Under the pieces are notes generated by a model. That model saw only the letters and a program-made list of their open reading frames with translations, was not told where the DNA came from and searched no databases. The translations under genes were made by a program, and so were the position numbers. This document shows, one piece after another, positions 13,610 through 25,740 of a stretch of 64,000 bases of DNA. Where the stretch lies: contig NW_026947503.1 in NCBI RefSeq assembly GCF_034190915.1, forward strand, positions 22,154,532 to 22,218,531, given 5' to 3'. Origin of the DNA: Cavia porcellus. Its lineage: Eukaryota > Chordata > Mammalia > Rodentia > Caviidae. Each line of letters opens with the position of its first letter. Position 1 is the stretch's first letter.

Positions 13610-15270
13610 ATTAGTCCATATTCAGTGAAAAAGTTTGAAAATAAGCACTTTATGAAAGTTTATTATCTCTTAACTTATACCTCGTACAGTCAAACATGTT
13701 GTTTGTATCCAGAATTATGCATTCTCTCAACTTTTGCAATTTCTTTTTGTCTTCAAATAGCTCCATCAAATCTCACATAGATTATAGAATTTGCTTCCAA
13801 ATGGATCTCTGCCTAGGCCCAGGACAGTGATTTTTCTAAATGTACAAATCTGATTAAATCACCTCTCCTACTGTTGAAAACCTCTATGCCTTCCATCTGT
13901 TTTCTAAAAGAAATGTTACCAAGTGGCACAAATGCAAAAGTTCTCATAACATAATGTGTGACATAAAGAATGAAGAACACCATATGCTTTCATTCTCTTT
14001 CTGTTATTACTTTAGTGAATTAATTTCTGGCAAAAGAATGGCTTATATTTCATTTTATCTTTACTTCTAAGTGCCAATTCAATATGGACAGAGATGAAAA
14101 AATATTTGTCAAGTGGGCAATAGCCCAAAATCCAACCTGAACAACTAGGATAAGAGTGTGCACTATTACAGCTTTCCTGATGAAGTGATGTTTATTTCGG
14201 ATTTTAAGGCGGTACCATGTGAAAAGAAGAGTGTCCCAAGAAGAAGAAATAGTATGTAGCACTATTTTAGTCTTTTTCCTGGCAAATATCTCTGTGAAAA
14301 TAAACTGTATGTTTTTGAGGTTGGAACAATCTCATAAATATTCAGTATATTCTTACAGAGTTTTGATTGTTTGTGTGAACTGAATAAAAATTACGGCAAA
14401 ATGTTACCCTCCTGATAGTTACAGAACGTTACTTTGCAGTACCTACCATTAAAGTTGGAGGTTACTGCCTCCTGTTTTGACCCCGTGGAATAGTTTCTGA
14501 ACTAGACTTTGAATGGTTTATGACATTTTCATATGAAGAGATGGTTGAAAAGCCATTCTTAAGTTAGAATGTTAGTCATTCCAACAAGCAAAAACAGTGA
14601 GTATTTAGAGGATGTGCTCAAATGAGCAGTGACATCCAGGAGGGTAAGGGGTAACTGAGAGTGAAATATTAACATATTTCATAATTTCAAGAAGTGAGTA
14701 TGAGATGAATTATAGAAAATAGCATCAACCACCCTTTAAAAGAAGACTTTAAAAGGATAAAAGTAAAATGTTGATGTATATTGAGGGAGATCTAGAGTAA
14801 AATATTATTATTATCATTATTATTATTATCTATGAAGGACAGTTTAAAGGAAATTCATAGGCTCAAAAGAATGGTCTAATAGATGGGAAAAGACTGAAGA
14901 TGAAGCTGTGATACTTTCTGTGGAAAACACCTCTGACTAGATAATGTAGTGTGTGATCTAGAACACAAATGGATGAATTTGCTCTTGCAAGAAATAGGGC
15001 AGTTCTTCCCTTGGATCAGGGAAATCAGAGTTGAAGCCCACAGAGTAAGGAAAGATTGTGGATTTGATGGAGGATGTGCAAGTCCTATGATGGAATTTTA
15101 GAGGAATGTGAGGTATTCAATCAATGTCTATTTTTTAATTCTTAGCTCAGTGGTGACTGCTCTCACGTACAGTTCCCAGTGACAAAATTCTCTGGGGAAG
15201 AGCTAGTTGACAAGCCTCCTAATGCTATGTAGCTCCTGCCATACACAATGACATCCCAAACCTTTCACCT
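13610..15270. other. No gene seen; AT-rich DNA
   Basis: This holds a small (TTA)n-like patch near 14,804-14,830 and an unremarkable 70-codon hydrophobic open frame at 14,050-14,262 (minus). The latter looks membrane-like only because AT-rich codons encode hydrophobic residues. No gene is supported. Confidence 0.5.
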
Positions 15271-15279
15271 TAATTCAGT

Positions 15280-15870
15280 CATGCACATATCCCCTGGATT
15301 ATTTCAGCAACCTTCTAGTTATTCTCCTTTGCTGTAGTCTTTACTAACCTGTTCTCCATACTGCAACCAGAATGATTTTTATAAAGCATATCTTATTCAA
15401 TCATTTTATTCTCCAAAATCATTAGAAACTCTCTAATCTCTATAAATTTAGATTCAAATTCTCTAGCATGGTACAAGGATCCTTTGTTGTTCAACTTTTA
15501 TATTTCATTTACCACCTTTTTTTCTGTGGCATGTGAAAATCAGGCTGATGTACATTCAGTTCCTCCAGTGTTCCATGCTGTACTGTGATTCTGTGTACTT
15601 GCCATGTTCTTCCCTCTTAACCATGGCAGGTATCTCCTTATCGGTAGCTTGCACTGTTCACTCAGGATCAACTCAAATACCTGTGTTATCTTTTAGGGAG
15701 TACTTTCTTTGTCCCTCCTGGAGTGGTAAGAAATATCTCCTTTGTGTTCACTATTACTTTGTCTCAGTTTTGTTATAATAATTTATTTTGATCTGCAAAA
15801 GGCAGAGATTGGATTCTGTTTCTTCTGCTTATCTTTTTATCTAACATTAATGCTCAGGAAATAACTTCAA
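15280..15870 (+). mobile_element. L2 LINE 3' fragment
   Basis: The order of phrases fits the 3' end of L2: ACTGCAACCAGAATGATTTTTATAAAGCATATC, a degraded stretch standing for the conserved CTCTGCTCC/GGCCTTTGC part, TACTTTCTTTGTCCCTCCTGG, then GCAAAAGGCAGAGATTGGATTCTG and a terminal ATTAATGCTCAGGAAATA. These correspond to the L2 'gggcaggga...' and 'ggcgctcaataaa' landmarks. It is old, with no coding capacity. Confidence 0.65.
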
Positions 15871-17558
15871 TCAATGCATAAACCACAGAATAAGAGAAAT
15901 TTAGGTTCTGATGTTTTTTAATATAGGCATAGGGGATACTGTTGAACATGATAATAAATATACCAGGATGTTCATGAGAAGACAAATGATAAAGATGACA
16001 AAAAATAAGCTGTTGAATTTGAATAATCAGAGCCTTTGGAGTGAATGGAAAGAAATGTAGAAGAGTACATTGTATAGTAGGCCCAGGACACATAGACATG
16101 ATACTGCGGGGAGGTCACAGTTCTATGGTGTCCTTTCCACTCATCTTCATTTGCATTTTTACTTCACACTTGGCAAATTTTCATTTATGTTGTTAGCTTA
16201 ATATTGCCTTAGCTCTGGCCAAAGCCATTTTTATTTTACTGATGAAATACATAAGATTTTTAATTTTTTCTGATTCACAAAGTAAAATGTCTCTTTTGAG
16301 AAACTAAATTCTGTTTTTCATTTTTATTCACACAGGTACCAGTAACCCATTTATGCTATAACAAAGTTTTTTTAAATTTTTATTTACATAGTTTTCAAAA
16401 TGGGACATTATGATTCTATTAAAATGTACTTAACTGTAAAATTATATAAATAATATTTATTTTAGGAGAAGCTATCCAATGGGGAGGTGCTATATGTTAT
16501 TGGTTTTAAAAGTCATTTTTCTTATTATCTCCTAAGAGCAAAACCATTTTTTTTCAAAGAAAATTTTCTGAAGTGTATCAGATAACTGAAGAGAGAAAGG
16601 CACAATAAACCTGATAAAGGTGGAAATACTATAGGCTAGAACATGCTATTAAACATTGACTCTATTCTTTAAACACAAGTCTATAAGGATCCATAGAACT
16701 CTGAAGAACAGTCTGAATAAAGCTCTACTCTACAACAATTCTACTTTGAATTATGATACAATATATTTCCAGATTTCTTTTGTTAATCAGCACCACATAG
16801 CTATGCTACAAAGCTAAACTATTTATCTACTACAATTTTAAGACAAAGGAGGATAGGTCAAGGTTAAAAATGGAACTGAAGTTTCCATGATTGGAGCCAC
16901 AAAGTTAAAAATCTATACAATGCAAAGTGCCTTAAAGACAGATTTTTTCATTGTTTCTTAAAGTTCTTGTGGAACTTGTCTGGTGAAACATTTTACATGA
17001 AAGATAAAATGTGAGATGCTGAAAAATCTACTAGATGCCAGTTGTGATGCCGTTTAAAAAGAGGGGAGAATATTGAACATAGGAGAGCTATTTAAGGCTG
17101 TTAGATATTAGGTGATTCATTTACACATTTTTTCCTGTGTCATGAGAAACAGGAAAAGATGAAAAAATTGTGTTTTTCAATATGGCTATTTCTTTATGAA
17201 TTTTTTGCAATAGGAAATAGTATATTCTAACTTGGCAAAATTGATAAGTGGTAACACTGTCATGATTCCAAAGTTTACTTTTGGAAGACTACTGAACAAC
17301 TGAGCTCTACAATTTGAGAAATTACTTATACAACCATCAGGTGTCTATAGAGACGTTAGATTTACTCAGCCTGTTAGATGCAAGGAATGAAATTCTTTTC
17401 TGGGTTAGTTGATAATTGGAATTTTCTGCCTCTGTCATGTTTAATCTTTCTCATGTGAACACTGTCTTTATTATGTTTTAGCCAGTGATAATTCACTTTT
17501 TATAGTTTTTTATAGTTTCTTAGAAAATCTTGTTTTCTGAATTCTAATAGTTGTGCAT
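15871..17558. other. No gene seen; AT-rich DNA
   Basis: Nothing is recognisable beyond scattered A/T tracts. The 81-codon minus open frame at 15,854-16,099 overlaps the L2 tail and unique DNA and shows no protein signature. Confidence 0.5.
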
Positions 17559-17567
17559 GAGAGAGAA

Positions 17568-17626
<59 letters not shown>

Positions 17627-17641
17627 TGGAAAGCGAGAGAG
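17559..17641. repeat. (GA)n microsatellite, about 80 bp
   Basis: A nearly pure GA array, with AAAGA and GACA interruptions at its left and ATGGA/AAGC at its right, makes the minus strand read as a Leu/Ser run. The apparent 69-codon frame across it is low complexity, not a gene. The long uninterrupted core of about 40 bp suggests it is length-polymorphic. Confidence 0.95.
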
Positions 17642-17768
17642 GTGTAGGTGATGTGTGGTCAGTGAATCATTGAACTCTGAGTGATTGATTGGATTTGCAG
17701 TTTGGCCAGATTCATTCATAAACTCCTACTTCATGTCTTTCTCTACCAATTACAAGGGAGGTAGACTT

Positions 17769-17900
17769 GCTGAGCATGATGGTGCTTATCTATAATCTCA
17801 CCACTTGGGAGGCTGAGAAAAAAGGATTGCCATGAGCTAGAGGTCAGCCTGAACTACGTAGTAAGACCCTGTCTTAAAACAACAGCAATAGCAGCAAAAC
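17769..17900 (+). mobile_element. B1 (7SL-derived) SINE, degraded
   Basis: The element contains GAGCATGATGGTGC, AATCTCACCACTTGGGAGG, GGTCAGCCTGAACTACGTAG and AAGACCCTGTCTTAAAACAA, in B1 order, ending in an A-rich CAGCAATAGCAGCAAAAC tail. It is a monomer with point changes in the Pol III B box. B1 is characteristic of rodents and supports the host assignment. Confidence 0.85.
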
Positions 17901-18576
17901 ATTTTTAAAAGGATTGAAGAAATATTGCTTAACTTTTTAAATCCTTTCGCCTCCAAGAGCAACCAGTTTATCCATCAATAGAGGCTACAAAATGTTGCTT
18001 AGGAAAAGTCTTTTTAAAAAGGACAGATTTTGTTGACCTGTTTCTCTATCCACTGACTCTTAAACTCATGTCCTTCCTCCTCATGGAATGTAAATACTAC
18101 ATCAAGGAATCCATTGGCCTATGTCATCATGGGAGTAAAAGCTAGATACTTTTGGCTAAACAGAGAGAGCATATGATGATAAAACACTCTACAAGAGCTT
18201 TACAAGACTAGGAACTTCTACTCTTGTATCTTTTATTGTGTGAAACCAGTTAGATTATTTCTGTATAAGTATTTGCTAGTTGACTTTTCTGTTAATTGTA
18301 GCAGAATGCACCTTTAAAACAGAGAAGGGCTCAATTGGGCTGAATACTAGTCAGATATCAACTTTTAGAAAAGTATAACTTTTAAGTGCTTACACATTTC
18401 ACATTTAACATAAAAGGCTCATATTTCATAGAGTATTTTCATTCAATCTAAATAATATTTGTTAAGTCTCAAACATATTTCTCCTTGAATGGCTGCAAAT
18501 CAGGTGCAAATAGTTATTGCATAGCTAACATAAATTATACTTGAGGAATGGAAGGAAAACATTCTTCAATTCTGGA

Positions 18577-18634
18577 CTTTTTTTTTGGACTCGCCATGCA
18601 GGTGCTTATGCCACTGAGCTAAATTCCCAGCCTG
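18577..18634 (-). mobile_element. ID element, truncated, with target duplication
   Basis: On the plus strand a T-run is followed by GGTGCTTATGCCACTGAGCT and AAATTCCCAGCC, the reverse complement of an ID head (GGGAATTTAGCTCAGTGGC). The middle with the B box is mostly lost. Imperfect target duplications flank it: GGAAGGAAAACATTCTT before (18,549-18,565) and GGAAAGGAAACATTCTT after (18,635-18,651). The copy shows a deletion between head and tail. Confidence 0.75.
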
Positions 18635-18651
18635 GAAAGGAAACATTCTTG

Positions 18652-20985
18652 TAAACAACAATTTACATTCTTAAAGATGTTTGTAGTTATCTTACCCTGG
18701 GCATAATTCTAGACTTACCCTTACATATCCGAGGCTCCAGATAGCTACCCAATTTGATTCATTTGTGATAATATTTATATATCCATATTGTATAATATTG
18801 GGATAATATCAATGAGAGCTAGAAAGTGTGGCTTTTTGTCATCACCTAGGATGTAAATTTGATGGGGTCAAGACATTCTTGTCGAATTAATCTTGCAAAC
18901 ACATTGGTGATTGGATTGTAGAGACTATAAGTAGATACACATTAAAGATTACAATTGTAGTCTGCAGATATATCAAATGATGTTATGAATAACAGTAAAT
19001 AGAATTAATATGCCTTGTGTGCCCTCTGCACAATCCTGGGAATTTTCAGCATAAATGGTTGAAACAAGATTAAAGAATTATGTCTGTCATGACATGAAGA
19101 CAGGAAAAAACACGTGCGCAGTAGTAGAGTTTGTGAAGCAGACTCTTTTTGGAAACTTCAAACTTCAGAAATAGCTGTACATTTCCTGGATAATGTTTCA
19201 CATGGAGAAGTGTAGTCTTGTGCTGAAGAAGGAATTGACAGAAACTCACATTGACAGGGATTGGAATGAGTTTCCTGTGTGAGAACGGACTCCACAAGAG
19301 CAGCCATGAGTTTGCTGGGTACATTTCACAAGGAGCAAGAAAGAAGCTAGTCTTGGATAGGATGGAAATTTGTTTCAAAGGAAAAAGTGAGCTCACACTC
19401 AAACCTCCAAGCTTATGTCATACATTTACTTGGACTTGCTGACTCTCAGGAACTTCATTACCTTGGATTATCTTTTCTGTTCTCCTGACTTTTAGCCATG
19501 GATATTTTCTAGTACTTATTATGGAAATCCAGATTTGGAATTCCAGTGTTCACCAGAGGGATCTCTTGTTGTAAAAGGGATTTTCTTTACTTATCACCAA
19601 TTTATTGATTATAATTCACTGGCCAAAGTACAATTTAGGAGAATAGATGTTTGAAATTCTTTACAAATAAAATCAGTTTTTCCAGTCAGAGGGAAATGTA
19701 TGGGCTTTCTTGATCAACTGAGCATGCTTATTTGCAGATAAAGAGAAGGTTGCTTGAATGTTAAAAGGATAACTCTGGGAATTCATGGAGAAATAAGATC
19801 ATTGAAAATAAATGATTATAGAAGTCAATGCAAAAACCATGTGAAAGTGAGAGTAATATTTATTACGGATAAATATTTATTATGGATAAATATTTTCCTA
19901 ATGGCAGGAGACTTTTATATTCTGAAAATGAGACTTTTATTATTTTACATTATTCCAGTTAAGTGGCATCAATTTTATGAAGTTGAAGTAAAGAATTAAG
20001 AAGGCATCTGAGAGCATGAAGATCTCAGGAATGACAGATCTTGGTGCAGCTGGAGAAGAGGTTAAACTGGGAATGTATGTGTTTCTCTCATAACAGAACA
20101 ACTTGCTCAGATGCTGGTGAAACTCAGAACTGAGAAAAGCAGAGTTGGGGTGGGTCATTTAAGTGTCACAGGTTTTTCATGGTCCCTTGGGGCACAGGCT
20201 TAGAAAAAAGCCTGTGAGATAACCAAATTCTGAAACTTGTGAGTAGGGAAATAATGGAAGACTTTCCTTTAGAAATTGGAAACTGCAAGCTGAAAATATA
20301 TCTTAAAAATGATTACAGTTATAGAAATAGCAAGATCAAATGTGACTTGGTGTTCTGGTGGAGAAATACTGGAAGACTGGGGTAAATGGAGACTATAAGG
20401 AGATAGATATTAAAGATTACAAATTAGAGTCTAGAGCCAAATCCCCTGAACAGGCACAGTCTCATGTGGACATGTTATAACACAAGTTATGAAGTAGATT
20501 GCTCATACACAGGAGAGAGGAGGCTTCAGAACAGAGACTTCTTTCTAATTCACACTGAATTCAGGACAAAAAGAAACAAGCCTTACTGATCTAGTGCCAT
20601 TAGGAAAATATTTATCTGTAATCCATTGCACTTGAGTGGAACAATTCTGTATGAAGTGATCATCATCTCTCATGGGCACTGATACCAACAGAAAGGAGAA
20701 ACAGCTTAGTTTGGATTTATAATAGAATTATGCTCAAATTACAGACTGCTAAACTGATTATGCTAGAGCTGAGATTTGGTTGTGTTTCCAAATCTTATGG
20801 GTGTTATTATATGTGTTTTGACAGTTTCTAGGAGCTCTGAACAGACTGTGCTCAGTTTAGAGAAGTTCATCACAACTTCAGATAGACACATGCAAGGCCG
20901 CAATCACCCCAAGCTACAGTTTCTTGAGAAGAGAGCCAGGAACTGAGGTGTGACCCTTCAAACTGAATCGTAGGTCCATAGCAAG
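18652..20985. other. Unrecognised region containing a distant 50-bp direct repeat
   Basis: No gene or named repeat is recognised. Two similar segments lie at 18,921-18,967 and 20,391-20,438, sharing GAGACTATAAG, then an ATTAAAGATTACAA core, then AGTCT. This suggests that parts of the region come from one unrecognised repeat family or an old duplication. Open frames at 19,070-19,402 (minus, 110 codons), 19,251-19,442 and 19,754-19,999 have no domain signature. Confidence 0.4.
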
Positions 20986-20989
20986 AATG

Positions 20990-21745
20990 TTTATTCAGCT
21001 ATCCTTGATTTGTGTTGACCACTAGTCTATGTTTTAATCATCAAGATCCTCATTCCCTGGAGTTTATGTTCTACTGGGATGTGAGAAAAAACACATTACA
21101 GATAAAGTAAAAGGAGATATATGCTGTTGGTGGGGGTAGATAAAAGGGATTAAGATGCCAGAGTACTGAAGATTATGGGTAGGTTCAAGTAGAAAGTGAC
21201 ATTCACATGATGGCTTATAAAAGCAAGAATGTCAGCTTTCTAGGAAAGGTCTTGTATGAAGTCAGCCTTCTGGATAGATGTGCCTTGGTTATTAGCAAAA
21301 CATGAGAAATCACCATTCTCAGGCTAGAAGATAGAGGGAGACAATAATAGGAAATAAAACCAGAAAGTCATTAAGGAGTATTGAGATAACCATTTTTGAA
21401 ATTACAAGATGCATGAGGTATTTGAGTGAGGTTGTAATATGATTTGACATCTGTAGAAAGGATGATCCTTGAGTCTATGAAGCACAAGGGACAAAGAAGC
21501 AAAGTAGAGGAATGGAAGTTCTGTGTAGTATAGTAGCCGCAGGGTGGTGGGAAGTGACTATATTTGAGATTTTATCGATTACATTTGAGATTATAACCAG
21601 AGTGATGGATATATTGACTTTCAGTGTGAGAGAAAGACAAGAATAAAGCTTGTTGGTATTAGTAATTGGAAAGATGGGATGGTCACCCACCCGGACAGGG
21701 AAGGATATGTGTGAAGCAAGTGTGGAGTAGGAGGAAGATTTAAAA
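20990..21745 (-). mobile_element. Ancient L2-like LINE fragment, minus orientation
   Basis: The phrase order recalls an L2 element read in antisense: CCTGGAGTTTATGTTCTACTGGGATG near 21,057, a 'GACATTCACATGATGG' stretch, TTTGAGTGAGGTTGTAATATGATTTGACAT, then GGATATATTGACTTTCAGTGTG. It is highly diverged and the edges are unclear. No reading frame remains. Confidence 0.45.
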
Positions 21746-24068
21746 ATTTCAGTTATGAAAATGTTATATAGTAGCTGTTGTTGCTTGTTTCTAACACATA
21801 CTCACCTTGTGGAAATAAGGCAAAGAAATTTTCCTTGGTCAAATTTTAATTTCCATGTGGGAACAAAGGAAACATTAGAAAAAGTGGGAGGATTTGAGAT
21901 ACCCTAGGATAGGATATATTTAGTCTAGTTTGTTAGGATGATATTGTGTCTTTTGGCTTCTTGCATTATCTCTCAGTCACGATAACTTCACTTACTAGTA
22001 TGATTTGATTGAAAATTTAAATGGAAATAAAGCAAAGAAACGATTTAGCGATCTGGAAACTTAAGGAAAACTTGAGAAGCAAATTAATAATTTCTTTAAA
22101 GAAACATTTCTGACATTTGGTGGGACTAGACTGTACATCTTGTTGGTCCCAGGAATATGGCTGTAATTAGAACATCAACCTTGCACAATTCTGGAAAGGG
22201 TTTTATGATGTGACACTCATATCCCTGCATAATAAGAGCAGGAGGACCTCTGACATATTTTTAAAAGCATTCAGCTGAATAAAAGTGCCAACTAAAAGAA
22301 TATCAGTGGCACAGATTGAACTCTACAATGAAAAATTTGAATGAATGTGTAATGAGAGCTGAAGACGCCTTGCGTTTCATATTCCCTAATAAGAACACAG
22401 AGAAATCAAATTTGGGTCATAACACAAATGAGAAGATTTATTTATGGGAATGGCAAAGATAATACAACCCTTAGTATCATCATAAATGTCTTTTTGGTAA
22501 TATCACAGAAGTAATGACATTCCATGCGTTAGTATGGCAAAGTAAGCTGGGAGAACTTGCAATAATCCTTGGAAGGCTGAGAAGGAAGCAAAAATAACAC
22601 ATCAAGGAAAGAGGTTTTGGTGAGTGGTTTAGAGAGATTTATTCTCATACCTTCTTTCACCGTATAAAACCAGGGTTAGGAAAGATAACATAGAATTTTG
22701 CCTGAATCACTTAGGCATAATAGTCAGATCCCAACCCTACATCCATGCACACCCTATTGAGCTATTGCTATGCCTTTAATATTAGTCAGAAATTCAAATA
22801 ATGCAAAGGGATAAGAGGTTTAAAAATCTATACACATTAGAATAGTCTGCATAGAATAGTCTATACACATTAGAATTAGAATCTATACACATTAGAATAG
22901 TAGAGAAATTGCACTTTTCTTAATTGCACAGTGCAGAATGTATAAATATGTTAATATATCTTGGGTTTTTTTTTTGAGATAATAAGCACATTTTGAACCA
23001 GAAACACACAAGATCCCAAATTAGCCACATTAAAACAAAAACACTTTCAATTTTGAAGCAGATTTTGAATTTTGAATCTCTTGTTAAATATATAAGGATC
23101 AATATGTTTCTTCTTAAATCTTCTAGTATGATTTTTTTTCTATCATTTTTTGGAGCACTAATACTTCTAATTTTAGCCACAGGGCTCTTGCTAGCAAAGT
23201 TTAAAGAGGCACACATAAAAGATTTCCAAATGTTCTTGAAACTTTAATATTAAATACATCTGAGTGCTACACAAGTCATTAGCCATAGTTAAATATGGCC
23301 CACATGATAGCTGTAGCCTATTCCTTAGAAGACTCAAAACTCCTTATAAATAAATGTAGGATTATTTTCATTCCAAAGACTGAAGCTGGAAATAGCACTC
23401 CACAGGTAGTCTGTCACTTACTAGTTTGTACATTTGATTGTATAAAAATAACCTTGTGTGGATGAAGATCAATGGTTTTCTTGAAGGAAAAACATAGGGA
23501 CTCAATAACTAATTAGCTTTTGTCTCTCTGTTTCTGTAATTGCAAACCATGCTGGAATCAACTTTTTGAAAGTGTGAAATAGCTATTACTGTATATGGAT
23601 TGCTTCTACCACCACACTCTATTTTTACATGTAAGATATTTTTCTTCTATGGACCCAGTTCAGCCAAAAATTTATATAAGAATTTTCCTTCATGTCCAAA
23701 ATATAAATATAACTACTTTCTCTGGATGAAACTAGCATTTTTTAAGAGGAATACAAAGAAAGATTTTAGATTAGTTGTTTAAATGTTAGACATAAGAACT
23801 ATGAACCTTTTATTTTCAAAATAAAATGTTGCCAAACCCAATCTTCATTCTAAAATAAGAAGCTTATAATTACTTAATTGTTGATCTAAAAAATGGAAAA
23901 ACACAATATATATGTGTATCAAATTAAATGTATTGGAATGGTCATGCAAGTGTAATCATTCAATGATTAAATCTGGTTTCACCTCAAGTAACAAAAATAG
24001 CTGAGTATAAATTACATAGTGACAAGGGAATGTTGTACTTCTCTTAAAATTCATCATAACTGATAGAA
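21746..24068. other. No gene seen; AT-rich DNA
   Basis: No recognisable gene. Overlapping open frames at 22,920-23,216 (minus) and 22,993-23,247 (plus) are complementary reads of the same AT-rich segment and have no signatures. The short tandem repeat at 22,826-22,900 is listed separately. Confidence 0.5.
22826..22900. repeat. Three-copy tandem repeat around CTATACACATTAGAAT
   Basis: The motif CTATACACATTAGAAT occurs at about 22,828, 22,861 and 22,883, spaced 33 and 22 bp, with variant AGAATAGTCTGCAT and TTAGAATC linkers. It looks like a small local slippage duplication. Confidence 0.85.
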
Positions 24069-24069
24069 T

Positions 24070-24425
24070 TGTGGGGAGCGGGCAGTGGCTGAAAAGATAA
24101 GAAGTGTGAAATATAAATGACCTTTATTTTGAGAATGTGGGGAGGACACCCCCAACTCCCTGGGGCGCAGCTTCCCCCCCACTCCCCCGCCCTAGTCAGC
24201 AATCTCTCTGTGGAACATGTGGAGTGGAGGCATATAAGTAGCCTAGGTTTGGGGTGGAACCTAAGGGGGCATTAGGGATGCACAGGTAGCCCATTGGCAC
24301 TAGTTTGGCACCATAGGTAAATTCCTAGGGATGGGGAAGATACAGTCATAGGTAAATTCCTAGGGGTGGGGAAGATGGAGCTCCTTGGTTCAGCCTGAGG
24401 CTTTACTGGCTACAGTGTCCTGTCT
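24070..24425 (-). mobile_element. GC-rich LTR of an endogenous retrovirus, minus orientation (ERV class II-like)
   Basis: The block is conspicuously GC-rich against its AT-rich surroundings. Read on the minus strand it has LTR architecture: two near-identical upstream copies of a 28-bp unit (plus coordinates about 24,313-24,340 and 24,350-24,377), a TATA-like CTTATATGCC near 24,236, a C/G-rich stretch, then a poly(A) signal AATAAA near 24,124 and a CCCCACA end at 24,070. No internal viral coding sequence adjoins it, so it is probably a solo LTR. Class is inferred from layout only. I found no convincing target duplication. Confidence 0.55.
24313..24377. repeat. 28-bp tandem duplication inside the LTR
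   Basis: CATAGGTAAATTCCTAGGG(A/G)TGGGGAAGA occurs twice, 37 bp apart, with a single difference at the bracketed base. Such upstream duplications in the U3 part of an LTR often hold enhancer motifs, but that role is inference here. Confidence 0.9.
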
Positions 24426-24619
24426 GGGCCAAAACTCTTTCAATAACTAGAGGAAAAATGGGAAAAAGCAAACCATCAAACAATTCCATCTACTTAACAC
24501 CAAATATTTTCTAATAAATTTCCCAATTGATTATAGAAACAGAGCATTATCTTTGCTGCATGCTCATTGTTGGTTAACTGTATATATTAGCACAAATTTG
24601 GTATGTAGTCATTATCTTG

Positions 24620-24960
24620 AAGTCTTTTAGACTTGTACTAATATAACTAACCTTCATTATTTATGTCATAAATGTCTACTATTGAGACACTTTTGTTTAT
24701 GCCATACTATCTACAGAGATCTTCTGTCTCTCTGAACACTTTTTTCTCTTACATGCCATTTGTTTCATCTTTTCAGAGTACTTACCATAATTTTTAATTA
24801 CCTTGTTTTAAACATGTTCTCTGGGGATGCTGTTATTTTTCTCTTCTAGAATAAAGAGACTGTGTCTCATACACCTTAATCTGGTCTATCAGTATCCATC
24901 TCAGTGGTGGTGTGTTGAAGACAGTCAGTAAATAATGGCTAAATGTGTGGATTAACAAAG
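24620..24960 (+). mobile_element. L2 LINE 3' fragment
   Basis: The stretch ends with CTTCTAGAATAAAGAGACTGTGTCTC, then TCAGTAAATAATGGCTAAATGTG. This is the order of the L2 3' terminus ('tagaatgtaagctcc...ctcaataaatatttgttga'). The upstream part is more degraded. It has no coding capacity. Confidence 0.5.
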
Positions 24961-25477
24961 TCAGAAGGCTGAATACTGTTAAGGACAATCAATATTGTCA
25001 ATAATCAATCAACCATACGCTGTGTGATAGTAAAGGGAAAATACAAAGAATTACGTATTCTTTGGGAACTGGTATCTCACTTACAGATATCAGGAATTGT
25101 TGTAGAAGCATCATCCTTTAAACTGGATATGCAAGGAAAATATATTTTTCAATTCTTTTTATGTAAATTCAGCTGATGGAAACATAGTAACAGTCTGGTG
25201 TTATTCATCACTGAGTTCAGTGGATAACATCTCGACAATGTTCAGTGTTTACATTAGCATAGTGGTCCTTATTCATCCCAATGGCCCCAACTGAGAGGCA
25301 TATCACCCACTATTTGACCTATTCTGTTCAGATAACACCCCTCATTTGTCCTGAATATTCCTTTAATGACACACAATTAAAAATTTACTCTGGTACAACA
25401 ATAGTATTTTGACTCTCAAAATAAGAAAATACAAGTGGAAGCCAAATAATTTTTAAGCCTTAAAACAACCACTATTT
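24961..25477. other. No gene seen
   Basis: AT-rich DNA with several ATCAAT/AATATTG palindromic words near 24,988-25,012 but no coherent structure. No gene or named repeat was recognised. Confidence 0.5.
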
Positions 25478-25740
25478 TTGTTTTGTTTTGTTTTGTTTTC
25501 AGTTCTGCAACTATGCAATGTGGGGAAGGCTCAGCTGGATGGTTAATCTTTGCATCACAATTGTGTTGGCTGGACTCATTTATGCATGTGTGGTTACTCT
25601 GCACTTAGACTGTTAGTAGCGGCTTGTTCTAAATGGCCTTACCCATATATCTAAGTGCTTGGTAGACAAGCTACATCTGTTCGTCTTTGTACATTGCCTC
25701 CACGTGACATCTGATTTTCAGGAGAGCAAGTTCTAATATA
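25478..25740. mobile_element. (TTTTG)n tract and possible old interspersed repeat
   Basis: A (GTTTT)n run at 25,478-25,499 is followed by text such as GGAAGGCTCAGCTGGATGG, GTGTTGGCTGGACTCATTTATGC and AAATGGCCTTACCCATATATC. It resembles a mammalian-wide repeat with the phrase 'ttggctgggctcactcatg'. I cannot name the family with certainty. A splice-acceptor-like TTTTCAG just after the run is most likely a by-product of the T-rich array. Confidence 0.4.

Noticed and set aside
14050..14262. 70-codon hydrophobic minus frame that looks like part of a membrane receptor
   Set aside because: No family motif could be confirmed. Neighbouring frames do not extend it, and AT-rich codons give hydrophobic residues by chance.
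17510..17719. Leu/Ser-repeat open frame on the minus strand
   Set aside because: It is a translation of the (GA)n microsatellite.
22920..23247. Overlapping open frames of 98 and 84 codons on opposite strands
   Set aside because: They are antiparallel reads of one AT-rich segment, with no domain, start context or splice signals.
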